From positions 1-64,000 of the forward strand of contig CANHGW010000002.1 of assembly GCA_947460175.1 (NCBI GenBank): a DNA stretch of 64,000 bases. The letters are read 5' to 3'. Under the pieces are notes generated by a model that worked only from the letters and a program-made list of their open reading frames with translations, searched no databases and had not been told where the DNA came from. This stretch comes from Bacteroidota bacterium (GTDB taxonomy: Bacteria; Bacteroidota; Bacteroidia; Chitinophagales; Chitinophagaceae). Below are positions 45,707 to 55,292 of the stretch, piece by piece. Position 1 is the first letter of the stretch. Every line of letters begins with the position of its first letter. A program made the translations under genes and the position numbers.

Positions 45707-47383
45707 ATGAAACGTTTGATTTTTTGTATTGCACTTTTCTTGGTTGAATTAATGGCTTATGCACAGTCAGCGGACTGGAATTTTCTAGTTCCTCCTAAAG
45801 GTGATGTGAATTTGTTCAGCATGAACTGGGTAAAGCATAAAGGCGGATATACATTTATAGGAGCATTCTCTACTCAGTTAGAATTGAATCAGCAAATTAT
45901 AACGAATTCGAATGGTTGGGGATTATTTTTGGCTAAATATGATTTAAATGGAGCACCTATCTCGTTGTCCAATATTGGACATGCCGATTTAACCACATTT
46001 GGTAATTCAAATTTTAGATTTGGATTATGCGTTGACACTTTGGATAATACTTATTTTGCATTAAGTTTTAAGGATTCAATATTGGTCCAGAATCAAATGG
46101 AGTATGGAAATAACTTTTTTAACGCACTTACATGCAAACTTGATTCTCAGGGAAATTTAGTGTGGCGAGAAAAAATAGCCGGTGTGGGAGGTGCAAGTGT
46201 AGGCTATAATCAATGTTTGCAAATAAATTTAGATCAATCGATCTCTCTTTGTGTTGGAGTTTCAGATAGTACACTCATTGATACATTTTGGATTCAAAAG
46301 GGTCGAGGGTTATTTGTGAACCTAGACACAAATGGTCAAGTGAATTGGATCAAAAAAGCTGGAAGAGATAATGTAATAGGAGGATATTTTGGCTTGAATG
46401 ACAAGTTATCTGACAACCATTATTTGATAGGTGTGTTTGAAACGGTTAACAATATCCAATTTGATAATATCTCTGTCATGGCCTCAAATGAGTATGGTTC
46501 AACAACGTTCAATTTCATTTCCAAATATAATTTACAAGGCCAAATCCAATGGGTTCGTCATTTTGGAGGAGCCACTTTTAATGCTCGTTTCAATCCTAAT
46601 ATCATTAAGACTGATTCCAAAGGAAATGTGTATGTATCAGGATCGTTTAGATGCCAAGGAAGTTTTGATCAAGTCAAAGTACAAGGAGGTGGGCTTTATA
46701 ATGGCTTTGGCAATGATGTATTTGTATTGAAGTATGATAAAGATGGTAACTTCAAATGGTTCAAACATACTACTATAACTGATGAAGAAGAATGGCGAGG
46801 GTTTGATATTTCAGACCATGATGAACTCTATCTTACATATGCTTACAATACCATGTCAAAGTTTGAAACAGATAGCGTACAATCGGTTGGTGGCAGAGAT
46901 ATAGCCTTGGTCAAGTTAGATACCCTAGGCAATGTAGTATGGATGAATAGTATAGGAGGCTCAGGAGGAGAGGAAGTAGTAAGCTTACTCTGCTTGGATA
47001 CCACATTCTACCTTTTAGGCCAAAGTACAAGTACACCATGCCATTTCAACCAAACAGATCATACTACCCAAGTTCCTGGCAATTTGTTTCTAGCTCGCTT
47101 AAACAAATACGAGCTATGGCCAGTAGGCTTACAAGAACCTCAGTGGCAAAGTATATCTATATATCCTAATCCTAGCAATGGTACAAGTACCTTATCTCTA
47201 CCAAACGCCACCCAAGGCACTTATACACTATACGATATGGCGGGTAGGGATTTACTACATCAAAACCTGAATCCTTCTCAAACACTCTATACGATTTCAA
47301 CATCTTCGCTCAGTAGTGGAATTTACCTTCTAAAACTTTATACACCTCAAGGTAATCGAAGTGAAAAATTGGTCGTGGAATAA
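45707..47383 (+). CDS. T9SS-exported beta-propeller-like protein
   Basis: 558 residues with a signal peptide (FCIALFLVELMAYAQ). The body has repeated strands of the kind D..GN..W....GG (LDSQGNLVWREKIAGVGG, YNLQGQIQWVRHFGG, KYDKDGNFKWFKH, LDTLGNVVWMNSIGGSGG), as in SBBP/beta-propeller proteins. It ends in a type A sorting domain (ISIYPNPSNGTSTLSL, LYDMAGRDLL, LSSGIYLLKLYT). It lies 16 nt after the haem-motif gene, so it is likely co-transcribed. Ligand unknown. Confidence 0.85.
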   Translation: MKRLIFCIALFLVELMAYAQSADWNFLVPPKGDVNLFSMNWVKHKGGYTFIGAFSTQLELNQQIITNSNGWGLFLAKYDLNGAPISLSNIGHADLTTFGNSNFRFGLCVDTLDNTYFALSFKDSILVQNQMEYGNNFFNALTCKLDSQGNLVWREKIAGVGGASVGYNQCLQINLDQSISLCVGVSDSTLIDTFWIQKGRGLFVNLDTNGQVNWIKKAGRDNVIGGYFGLNDKLSDNHYLIGVFETVNNIQFDNISVMASNEYGSTTFNFISKYNLQGQIQWVRHFGGATFNARFNPNIIKTDSKGNVYVSGSFRCQGSFDQVKVQGGGLYNGFGNDVFVLKYDKDGNFKWFKHTTITDEEEWRGFDISDHDELYLTYAYNTMSKFETDSVQSVGGRDIALVKLDTLGNVVWMNSIGGSGGEEVVSLLCLDTTFYLLGQSTSTPCHFNQTDHTTQVPGNLFLARLNKYELWPVGLQEPQWQSISIYPNPSNGTSTLSLPNATQGTYTLYDMAGRDLLHQNLNPSQTLYTISTSSLSSGIYLLKLYTPQGNRSEKLVVE

Positions 47384-47455
47384 AAACAATTATAATACAA
47401 AAACGGAATATATCTATTCTAACAAATTAAGAATAATAATCTAAAAAATATAAAC

Positions 47456-48262
47456 ATGAAAAAGCTAATTTTAAATTTAAGTATATGCATTTTATCAGCA
47501 TATAGTATTCAAGCACAGCAACACTTCAATGTAACTTACTTTCAAATTGATGAATCATTTATTATTGAAACATCTTCAGTTAAACCAAAAGGGCTCGTTG
47601 ATTACTACTCTACACCAGAAGGTGGTTTTTTACAATCAAGCAACCTTGCTAATGACAACGGCATTGCTACTTTAGAAACTGACTTAAAGCATTTGCCTGC
47701 ATTTTCATTACATGATAAATATGTACAACATCTTGGTGAACGAGAGTTTATGTTAAAAGATTTAAAAGGAATACGCGAGGGAGAAGAATTGCTTTTACAA
47801 TGGCAAGGAGCTGCATCGCAACTTGAACCAATAGAGTACGTATTACTTAAAAGCATAGATGGTAAAGTATACGAGCCAATTTCAATTTTTCCTGTTTTGT
47901 CAAATGAATCTCAAGAGTATAGCTATACGGATGTGTATGACATGAAGGCTTCCTATCGTGTTGCAGTAAGAAAAAATAAACTACAAGAGCGCTATCTATC
48001 TAAGGTAGTTAAAATTCAATCAGAAACAAATCCATATACACTTTATCCTACCTATACACAAGGTTTGGTGCATATCGATTTTGTAAATTCAGACATTCAA
48101 GGGGAGTACAAAATTATATCACAGAATGGTCAAATAATTTCACAGGGTTTATTGAGTACGCAATTCAACACAATAGATGTATCAGCATTAAGCAAAGGAA
48201 CTTATATGATTAAAATACTTGCAAATGGAGTGAGTAAAACAGAAAAAATATCTAAACAGTAG
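47456..48262 (+). CDS. Exported protein with T9SS-like C-terminus
   Basis: 268 residues with a signal peptide (LSICILSAYSIQAQQ). A beta-sandwich region includes LLLQWQGAASQLEPIEYVLLKS. The C-terminal 75 residues match a sorting domain with an altered first motif (YTLYPTYTQGLVHIDF instead of YPNP), then LSKGTYMIKILANG and a lysine-rich end. Last gene of the exported-protein run; function unknown. Confidence 0.75.
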   Translation: MKKLILNLSICILSAYSIQAQQHFNVTYFQIDESFIIETSSVKPKGLVDYYSTPEGGFLQSSNLANDNGIATLETDLKHLPAFSLHDKYVQHLGEREFMLKDLKGIREGEELLLQWQGAASQLEPIEYVLLKSIDGKVYEPISIFPVLSNESQEYSYTDVYDMKASYRVAVRKNKLQERYLSKVVKIQSETNPYTLYPTYTQGLVHIDFVNSDIQGEYKIISQNGQIISQGLLSTQFNTIDVSALSKGTYMIKILANGVSKTEKISKQ

Positions 48263-48412
48263 AAGTTCTGTGTTTAATAGATTTTCGCAACAAGTACCTA
48301 ATTCATACATTACTACATTTAAGGATATATTACCGTGCACTTTTGGATAGGATACATCATAGTTTCTAACGAACTTACCAAATATTTATCTTTTTTCAGT
48401 GGATTAAATTAG

Positions 48413-48420
48413 TAGTTTTG
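48413..48420 (+). promoter_or_regulatory. -7 box of ddl
   Basis: TAGTTTTG, 17 nt before the ATG at 48438. Confidence 0.55.
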
Positions 48421-48437
48421 TTGCCATAATTTTTAGC

Positions 48438-49424
48438 ATGAAAAAAACAATTGCATTGCTGGCAGGTGGCTATTCGGGTGAATATGCCATTTCAATCAAA
48501 ACGGCAATTACCATTGAAAACAATATTGATCAATCAAAATACAATATATATAAAATCATCGTAGATCGAGATAATTGGCAACATACAACCGCTGATGGTC
48601 AATCGATTGAAGTGGATCGAAAAGATTTTTCGTTGATGATTGATGGTCAAAAAATTGTATTCAATGCCGTATTCATAGCGATTCATGGTACCCCTGGCGA
48701 AGATGGCAAAATGCAAGGTTATCTCGAAATGTTGAACATACCTTTTACCTCATGTGGTGCTATAGTAGCTGGGCTAACCTTCAATAAAATATTTTGCAAT
48801 CGTGTTGTAGCTCAAAGTGGTTTGGTCAATGTATCTAAATCCATTCACCTGTTCAAGGATCGTACACAATCGATTGATGATATTCTAAATGTAGTTTCCT
48901 TACCTGTATTTGTAAAACCACCCGAAGGCGGATCGAGCTTAGCAACAACGAAAGTAAAAACACGCGAAGAATTGCAACCTGCGATTGATGCGGTTTACGC
49001 CATTGAAAGTCAAGCCATGGCCGAGGAATTTGTGAAAGGACGTGAATTTAGTATTGGTGTATACAAGACCAAAGGAATAATCAAAGCCTTGCCAATTACT
49101 GAGATTATCAGCACCAAAGAGTTTTTTGATTATGAAGCCAAATACACTCCTGGTATGAGCAATGAAGTAACTCCTGCTGAACTCGACGATACAACTGCAA
49201 GTAAAATTAAAGACACTGCTGTGAAAATATATGCATTGTTAAACTGTAGAGGAGTTTGTCGCGTTGATTTTATTTTAGAAGAAACTACAGGTGAATTATA
49301 CTTTTTAGAAATCAATACCATACCTGGCCAAAGTGAAAATAGTATTGTACCACAACAAGTACGAGCTATCGGTATGACCTTGGTCGATTTTTATGGCGAA
49401 TTAATTGAAGAATGTTTTGCTTAA
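48438..49424 (+). CDS. ddl: D-alanine--D-alanine ligase
   Basis: 328 residues, an ATP-grasp enzyme that makes the D-Ala-D-Ala dipeptide for peptidoglycan. N-terminal LLAGGYSGEYAISIKTA, then HGTPGEDGKMQGYLEML, the ATP loop PPEGGSSLATTKV, and the C-terminal metal site DFILEETTGELYFLEINTIPG followed by SENSIVPQQ. Full length. It lies ahead of a PASTA protein gene, a linkage known in Bacteroidota. Confidence 0.96.
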   Translation: MKKTIALLAGGYSGEYAISIKTAITIENNIDQSKYNIYKIIVDRDNWQHTTADGQSIEVDRKDFSLMIDGQKIVFNAVFIAIHGTPGEDGKMQGYLEMLNIPFTSCGAIVAGLTFNKIFCNRVVAQSGLVNVSKSIHLFKDRTQSIDDILNVVSLPVFVKPPEGGSSLATTKVKTREELQPAIDAVYAIESQAMAEEFVKGREFSIGVYKTKGIIKALPITEIISTKEFFDYEAKYTPGMSNEVTPAELDDTTASKIKDTAVKIYALLNCRGVCRVDFILEETTGELYFLEINTIPGQSENSIVPQQVRAIGMTLVDFYGELIEECFA

Positions 49425-49528
49425 ATCTTTGAATTTCAATGGAATGCTAAAACAGGGTTAATTTTTAACCCATTAATCAATTTTCCAAGTTCAAAAACCT
49501 TATTTTTACCCAATAGAATCAAAAACAC

Positions 49529-50614
49529 GTGCTGAAACGATCCTTCTTATTCAACTTATTACTTATCATCCTTATCATTATAGGATTGTTACTCATATTT
49601 TTCAAATCGTTGAATTGGCTTACAAATCATGGTCAAGAAACAAAAGTGCCCGATTTGCAAGGGAAAAATATGAAGGAAGCGGTGAAGATATTGAAAGAAA
49701 AAGGATTTAAAATTCAAATCGATTCTACTTATCAATCGTATAAAAATCCATTAGAAGTCATTTATCAGGAGCCTGAAGTCGGTGCTGTAGTCAAAATTGG
49801 TCGAACCATATTTTTAACGGTCAATCGAAAAACAGTTCCAACGATTCCAATGCCGAATTTGACCAATTTATCGTTTCGAAATGCATTGTTGACCATGCAG
49901 AGTTACCGACTTTTGATGGGTGATACATCGTATCGTCCTGATTTGGCTGCGGGTTCGGTATTAGAACAATGGCTGAATGGCAAGCAAATCAAACCAGGTA
50001 CACCTGTACCTTATGGTAGTAAAATTGATTTAGTGATAGGAGAAGGCCTATCCGATATGCTCGATGTACCCAATTTAATCGGAATGTCGTGGTACGAAGC
50101 CAAGCAAATGTTAGAATCATTGTCGTTGAATTATAATATACTGTGGGAAGGTGCAATCACCGATTCGATGGGAGCTGTGGTTTATAAGCAAACACCTGAA
50201 TCTTTGAATGAACTGGATTTTAAAAATTCAATTTTGATAGGTGATATGTTGGATGTACATATTATGCAAAGTCCATCACAGGAACTCCTTGAAAAAAACA
50301 AACCAGGTTCTGCCAAGCTGATCGGCGAGGGTGATTCAAATGCTACAGATGTACAAATTGATGTTCCAATACGAAATGTAAAAGATTCATTGCCTAAGCG
50401 CAAACCAACAGTGCCAGGTACCAATGTGCCTAATAATGCAAAGTCTAAAGAGGATATCTTGAAGAAAGCTGACAATAAAAAACCAACAACAGACGTTAAA
50501 GGTCAAAAGCCTGGAGATAAAAAAGCACCTATAAGGCCTACGGCAAAGCCTCCTAAGGATAATCAAGCTCCCGTGAAGAAAAAAGATGATAAAATCAGTG
50601 ATGAATTTGAATAA
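49529..50614 (+). CDS. PASTA-domain membrane protein
   Basis: 361 residues from a GTG start; no ATG fits. One transmembrane helix (LFNLLLIILIIIGLLLIFF) then three PASTA domains (about 36-100, 102-170, 173-240) with KVPDLQGKNMKEAVKILKEKGF, PMPNLTNLSFRNALLTMQSY and DVPNLIGMSWYEAKQMLESL. The C-terminal 110 residues are disordered and Lys/Pro-rich (KPPKDNQAPVKKKDDK). PASTA domains bind peptidoglycan; here no kinase domain is attached. Its stop overlaps the next ATG (TAATG). Confidence 0.92.
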   Translation: MLKRSFLFNLLLIILIIIGLLLIFFKSLNWLTNHGQETKVPDLQGKNMKEAVKILKEKGFKIQIDSTYQSYKNPLEVIYQEPEVGAVVKIGRTIFLTVNRKTVPTIPMPNLTNLSFRNALLTMQSYRLLMGDTSYRPDLAAGSVLEQWLNGKQIKPGTPVPYGSKIDLVIGEGLSDMLDVPNLIGMSWYEAKQMLESLSLNYNILWEGAITDSMGAVVYKQTPESLNELDFKNSILIGDMLDVHIMQSPSQELLEKNKPGSAKLIGEGDSNATDVQIDVPIRNVKDSLPKRKPTVPGTNVPNNAKSKEDILKKADNKKPTTDVKGQKPGDKKAPIRPTAKPPKDNQAPVKKKDDKISDEFE

Positions 50615-52455
50615 TGACTTATAGGTACTTTTACATACTCGCTAGCTTTTTCGTTACACTTTTCAATACTGTGTTGAAAGCCCAAGAGGTTGTGGTGCCA
50701 CTTCAATCGAATGCTGTTTTATTGAATCAATCCAAAACAGAAGATTCGCACTCAAAAAAATATCGTATCGGATTACCTTTCGTGGATGATTTTTCTTATG
50801 AAGGACCTTATCCAACATCATCACTATGGGCCGATCAGCAAGTGTATGTAAACAATACCATGAGTGCCGATCAAATAACCCGCGGTGTGGCTACATTTGA
50901 TGGATTAAATCAATACGGAAGACCTTATTTGCCTAATCAGTTTTCATCAGGTCTTGCGGATAGTCTTACTTCTCAGTCGATCGATTTAAGTTCATATACA
51001 GCAGCTAGTAATGTGTATTTGAGCTTTTATTATCAACCCCAAGGATTGAGTTTTGCACCCGAACAAGGTGATAGTCTTTTTTTATATTTCAAAAATAGTG
51101 GTAATCAATGGGTGCTTATGTGGCAACAGTGGGGTACGCCATGGCAACCATTTAAAATTATTTTGATACCTGTAACCAATGCTCAATTTTTACACAACGA
51201 TTTTCAATTTAGATTTGTCAATATTGCTTCATTGAATTTAAACAATGATATATGGAATCTCGATTATGTAAAGTTGGATGCCAATCGCTCGCCATCGGAT
51301 AGTATCAGTAATGACGTTGCTTTTACATTGCAACCTACATCCATATTAAGTCCTTATAGTAGTATGCCTTATCGACATTTTGTAGCAAATCAAGCCAACG
51401 AAAAATCTACTTCTCAAGAAATACAATGTAGAAATTTGTATGCTTTGCCACAAGCTTTGAATACATTTCATCAAGCAACTGAATTATTTTCTTCAACACC
51501 CATTAGTACATCTTCTTTGCCTACAATTGCAATCGCTGCTAAATCTAGTTTAAATCAATCCATCCCATCTTATCCTATAAGTTATACGGCTCCGAACAAC
51601 CATAGCAAAGTGGTGGTAAGAAATAAATATTATATTTCACCCGTATCACCCACCGATCGTAAAATCAATGACACCATCATAAATGATTGTGTGTTTGATA
51701 ATTATTTTGCTTACGATGATGGTAGTGCTGAGAAAGCTTATTTTTTATTGCCTGCATTTAATTTTCCTGCCAAGACAGCCTTGGAATTTAAACTCAACGA
51801 ACCAGATACCTTACGAGGTATGATGGCTTACTTTGGTGCACAAGCACCAACAGCATTGGGTAAATATTTTTCGTTGGTTTTGTATAAGCAATTGGCTGGA
51901 AATGGTTTGCAAGATTCTATTATCCGTCAAGAAGATTTGTACCAAGTAAAATATGATACTGCCATCAATGGATTTGTGACTTATGCATTTTCAACCCCAG
52001 TCGTTTTACAATCTGGAACATATTATATGGGGATTACTCAACCTGCTAATTTTGGAAGTGATAGTATTTATTATGGTTTAGATGTCAATAATAACACAAG
52101 TACTCAGCATCTGTATTACAATGTAGATGGCAATTGGTATGCTTCTACAGTAAGTGGCAGTGTGATGATACGGCCAATAGTTGGTCAGTTTTTCACACCT
52201 ACTCAAGTAGGTACTCTTGTTGAAAAAAAATCAACAATCAGTCTTTATCCCAATCCGGCAATGGATGATATAACAATAAGTACAGATGAAAAAATTAAAC
52301 GTTGTACGATTTATCAACTCAATGGGAGCAAAATTCGTACATGTGTGCCAGTCGAACATCATGTGCCAATTTCAGATTTAAAACCAGGCAATTATTTATT
52401 AGAAATAATAACTGAATCTGGTAGAAAAATTTCAAGTCAATTTTCAAAAAAATAA
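50614..52455 (+). CDS. T9SS-exported protein (PASTA-linked)
   Basis: 613 residues, translationally coupled to the PASTA gene. Signal peptide FYILASFFVTLFNTVLKAQ. The first 200 residues form a jelly-roll-like domain starting LPFVDDFSYEGPYP, with VYLSFYYQPQG and WNLDYVKLDANRSP. A second beta region has NYFAYDDGSAEKAYFL. It ends with a sorting domain (ISLYPNPAMDDITIST, KPGNYLLEIITE, and a lysine end). Such proteins are often adjacent to ddl/PASTA genes in Bacteroidota; role unknown. Confidence 0.85.
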   Translation: MTYRYFYILASFFVTLFNTVLKAQEVVVPLQSNAVLLNQSKTEDSHSKKYRIGLPFVDDFSYEGPYPTSSLWADQQVYVNNTMSADQITRGVATFDGLNQYGRPYLPNQFSSGLADSLTSQSIDLSSYTAASNVYLSFYYQPQGLSFAPEQGDSLFLYFKNSGNQWVLMWQQWGTPWQPFKIILIPVTNAQFLHNDFQFRFVNIASLNLNNDIWNLDYVKLDANRSPSDSISNDVAFTLQPTSILSPYSSMPYRHFVANQANEKSTSQEIQCRNLYALPQALNTFHQATELFSSTPISTSSLPTIAIAAKSSLNQSIPSYPISYTAPNNHSKVVVRNKYYISPVSPTDRKINDTIINDCVFDNYFAYDDGSAEKAYFLLPAFNFPAKTALEFKLNEPDTLRGMMAYFGAQAPTALGKYFSLVLYKQLAGNGLQDSIIRQEDLYQVKYDTAINGFVTYAFSTPVVLQSGTYYMGITQPANFGSDSIYYGLDVNNNTSTQHLYYNVDGNWYASTVSGSVMIRPIVGQFFTPTQVGTLVEKKSTISLYPNPAMDDITISTDEKIKRCTIYQLNGSKIRTCVPVEHHVPISDLKPGNYLLEIITESGRKISSQFSKK

Positions 52456-52458
52456 TAC

Positions 52459-52755
52459 ATGCAAATTATAACTGTAGAAGAATTACGCCAACGAAAAAAT
52501 GCCGGTGAAGAACTCTATATTTTAGATGTAAGAGAACCCGCAGAATATGCTGAAGTCAATATGGGCGCAACGTTGATTCCATTGGGCTTGGTCATGAATG
52601 GTCAAATCGATGAAATCGAAGACTGGAAAGACAAAGAGGTAATTGTGCATTGTAGAAGCGGAAAGCGGAGTTTGCAAGCTTGCATGATATTGGAACAAAT
52701 GGGATTTGCCAATACAAAGAATTTGGAAGGAGGAATATTGGCTTGGGTAGCTTAA
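52459..52755 (+). CDS. Rhodanese-like sulfurtransferase
   Basis: 98 residues, a single rhodanese domain. LDVREPAEY near the start and the active loop around Cys65 (HCRSGKRS), followed by LEGGILAW. It transfers sulfane sulfur as a persulfide; the partner is unknown. 3 nt after the T9SS gene. Confidence 0.93.
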   Translation: MQIITVEELRQRKNAGEELYILDVREPAEYAEVNMGATLIPLGLVMNGQIDEIEDWKDKEVIVHCRSGKRSLQACMILEQMGFANTKNLEGGILAWVA

Positions 52756-52765
52756 AGAAAGGAGA

Positions 52766-53794
52766 TTATTCCCATCGTTTGCCAAAACGAAAATCAGCAT
52801 ATACATTCAAGAAATAAGCGCTATTACTTGTATTGATCATGATAGGAATTTTTTGGGTATAGATTTCGGCACTTATACCTATTTCAACTCCTAAAAATGT
52901 TTTACGATTACTCGTATAATCAAAGTAAAATCCTGAACGTAAGGCAAGCCCAGGTTTTAATTTTATTTCACTGATTCCTTTGGTAAAATCACTTCCACCA
53001 ACGATAGTACCTTGATTGTTGAGATCTAAAAAAGATTCTTTATTGGCTTCGGTGTATTTGTCGTACTTACGTACATAGACATTGCCTTCGGGAATCAGTA
53101 AATCTAAATAGTAAGGCTTGAGCATACCAAGTGATAAGCCAGCACCATAGACCCAATTGATGGTGACGCTTTTTTTATCCAGTTTTCCTGTAATTGGTTT
53201 TGATGCACCATAGCCAATTTTCAATTGATAAAAATTATTAATCTTACCATATTTGTAGGAAACAGGTTTCAATTCATTGGGATTCACCACTGTGAAATTT
53301 TCGTTCAATGTACGTGCTTCTTTAGGGTTTTTCTTTTCAGAAAGATCAAACCACAAAACATTGGTATGTGGTTTCTCAACATCAACTGATTTTATAAATC
53401 CACGATTGACCAGAAATGACCATCCATCGCTATTAAGCCTAAAACCTACAGCCATCTCTTGTGTGAGAGGTTCTATTTTCTTTTTTTTAGAGGCTTGTTG
53501 TTTCAGTTTTTTCTCTTCAAGCGCAAGGGCTCTTTTTTCTTTTTCAAGATCGCGTGCTGTTTCCATCGAATCGCGTTTGGCTTCATTGGCCACTTTGATG
53601 GCTTCCAATCGAGCACTATTCGAAGCCTTGATTGAATCCTGACGGGCTTTATTAAAGTTACGAATTGAATCTAATCGGGCTATATTAGCGGCTTTTAGAG
53701 AATCTGTTTTTGAAACAATCTTTTTCTTCTCTGCATGTATGGATTGGCAGAGTGACAAAATCAAAATGGTTGATATTAGAATAATACGTTTCAA
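52766..53794 (-). CDS. Exported coiled-coil/beta-barrel-like protein
   Basis: 342 residues from a TTG start at 53794 that begins a good signal peptide (IILISTILILSLCQSIHA). Residues 25-115 are a charged helix built from repeats of about 12 residues with the pattern A..AR.DSI (IARLDSIRNFNKARQDSIKA, SARLEAIKVANEAKRDSMET). The rest is strand-rich and ends in a tyrosine/phenylalanine strand (FLNVYADFRFGKRWE), as in small outer membrane barrels. It may link the periplasm to the outer membrane. No family named. Confidence 0.7.
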   Translation of the reverse strand: MKRIILISTILILSLCQSIHAEKKKIVSKTDSLKAANIARLDSIRNFNKARQDSIKASNSARLEAIKVANEAKRDSMETARDLEKEKRALALEEKKLKQQASKKKKIEPLTQEMAVGFRLNSDGWSFLVNRGFIKSVDVEKPHTNVLWFDLSEKKNPKEARTLNENFTVVNPNELKPVSYKYGKINNFYQLKIGYGASKPITGKLDKKSVTINWVYGAGLSLGMLKPYYLDLLIPEGNVYVRKYDKYTEANKESFLDLNNQGTIVGGSDFTKGISEIKLKPGLALRSGFYFDYTSNRKTFLGVEIGISAEIYTQKIPIMINTSNSAYFLNVYADFRFGKRWE

Positions 53795-53801
53795 GGATTA
53801 T

Positions 53802-53809
53802 CAAAACTA
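53802..53809 (-). promoter_or_regulatory. -7 box of the coiled-coil/barrel gene
   Basis: TAGTTTTG on the minus strand, 7 nt before the TTG start at 53794; supports that start and a nearly leaderless mRNA. Confidence 0.55.
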
Positions 53810-53835
53810 ACGTAAATTTACGAAAAAATAAGTGA

Positions 53836-54249
53836 ATGACAGCACAAATAATCTATAAGGGGGACTTACGAACCGAAGCAACCCACCTTCAAAGTAATAC
53901 ATTGATCGAAACGGATGCTCCCAAAGACAATCAAGGCAAGGGAGAACGATTTAGCCCTACAGACTTGGTAGCCACTGCATTGGGGTCTTGTATGCTCAGT
54001 ATTATGGGTATTGCAGCACGTACTCATGAAATTGAATTCATAGACACTCAAGTTGATATCGAAAAAATAATGATTGCCGATCCTCAACGACGCATTGGCG
54101 AAATCAAGGTTGATTTTCATTTTCCCAAAGGTGTTGTTTATACCGAAAAAGAAAAAGTAATTTTAGAAAAAGCAGCTATGACTTGTCCAGTGTTTTTGAG
54201 TTTAGGTGAGAACGTGATCAAGACAGTGAAGTTTCATTGGGAGGAATAA
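53836..54249 (+). CDS. OsmC/Ohr-family peroxiredoxin-like protein
   Basis: 137 residues. The two redox cysteines are present: Cys52 in LGSCMLSIMGIAAR and Cys117 in AAMTCPVFLSLG. These proteins reduce organic hydroperoxides with a thiol donor. The gene is divergent from the coiled-coil gene. Confidence 0.93.
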   Translation: MTAQIIYKGDLRTEATHLQSNTLIETDAPKDNQGKGERFSPTDLVATALGSCMLSIMGIAARTHEIEFIDTQVDIEKIMIADPQRRIGEIKVDFHFPKGVVYTEKEKVILEKAAMTCPVFLSLGENVIKTVKFHWEE

Positions 54250-54263
54250 TATTTTTTCTCACT

Positions 54264-55259
54264 TTAACATTTCGCATAATAATGAAACACCTTCAAGGCG
54301 TTATACGGTTTTTCCATATCGCATATTAACTCTTTTCTACTATACTTTTCAATCGAAAAAACACCATTGGTTTTTGCTTCATTCCATTCCAAATAATCGA
54401 AGCATACAAGTCCTCTACTCGCAATAATGGAAAAGAATCGAATGAATTTCAATTTGTTTTTTGGAGCATAATCGGTTTCATGAACCAATGCAATGATTTC
54501 ATCGGTGAGTGAATTATAATAGGTTCTAAGATGGTTGATATTCGTTTCGATGGTAGCCAAGGTGGTAATGCCATTGTTGTAATCTTTATAAATATCAAAG
54601 AGGTCGTTTTCTACTTGGCTAAGACCACCTACTAAGTAGATCATTTTTTCTTCTATTGCATTATTGCATATACCCAATCCACTTCGATACAATAAAAACG
54701 AAACGCCGCCTTTATGGATTGTAATATATTTTAATTGATCGATTGAAATATTTTTGTTGGTTTGTTGTTTGCTCAATAATTCGGCATCATTTACTTTCTG
54801 TAAATGTTGTTTCAATTCATCAGGAATAGTTGAATGTTCAAGTGCTTTCAGATAGAATCGAATAAACAATAATTCATGCGCATCCTGTGCAAGCGATTCT
54901 TGGGGGTTATCAATAATAGATTGAATATGTGTGAGGGAGGTATTTTTTTCATCAAAAAAGTCATCAAACAAACTCGACATTGAACCTAGATAGGTCATGG
55001 TAGTTCGTTCTTGCTTGGTCATAGGAATACCCCTGAGCAAACTAAAGCCTTCGCCCAAGATAGCAGGAACTGCATAGCCATAATAATCAGTAATGCGTTT
55101 GAAATCCTTCTCGGTTAAACTGCCGTCTTGTATTGTTTTGATATGTTCGATTTCCAGTCCTACAGTATCCTGCATAAATTGCTTTTGGTACTGTATCCCT
55201 TTTCTGAAGGATCGATACAATCCAGGTAATGCAAGTATATTGGAAATATAATTTTTCAT
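54264..55259 (-). CDS. Class I terpene-synthase-like protein
   Basis: 331 residues, almost all helical. An Asp-rich motif LFDDFFDE (Asp99, Asp100, Asp103) and a second NDLFDIYKD (Asn218, Asp222, Asp226) stand where class I isoprenoid synthases carry DDxxD and NSE. The second motif deviates from the usual N-x3-S/T-x3-E. This fits a class 1 isoprenoid biosynthesis fold; the substrate and whether it is active are unknown. It is 33 nt downstream of serS on the same strand; no prenyl-chain or cyclase gene is nearby. Confidence 0.65.
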   Translation of the reverse strand: MKNYISNILALPGLYRSFRKGIQYQKQFMQDTVGLEIEHIKTIQDGSLTEKDFKRITDYYGYAVPAILGEGFSLLRGIPMTKQERTTMTYLGSMSSLFDDFFDEKNTSLTHIQSIIDNPQESLAQDAHELLFIRFYLKALEHSTIPDELKQHLQKVNDAELLSKQQTNKNISIDQLKYITIHKGGVSFLLYRSGLGICNNAIEEKMIYLVGGLSQVENDLFDIYKDYNNGITTLATIETNINHLRTYYNSLTDEIIALVHETDYAPKNKLKFIRFFSIIASRGLVCFDYLEWNEAKTNGVFSIEKYSRKELICDMEKPYNALKVFHYYAKC

Positions 55260-55292
55260 AGAGGCTGTTTCTCAGTACTAAAGAACAACATC

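Noticed and set aside
49455-49471. GGGTTAA-TTT-TTAACCC hairpin after ddl
   Set aside because: Short stem without a T tract; not convincing as a terminator.
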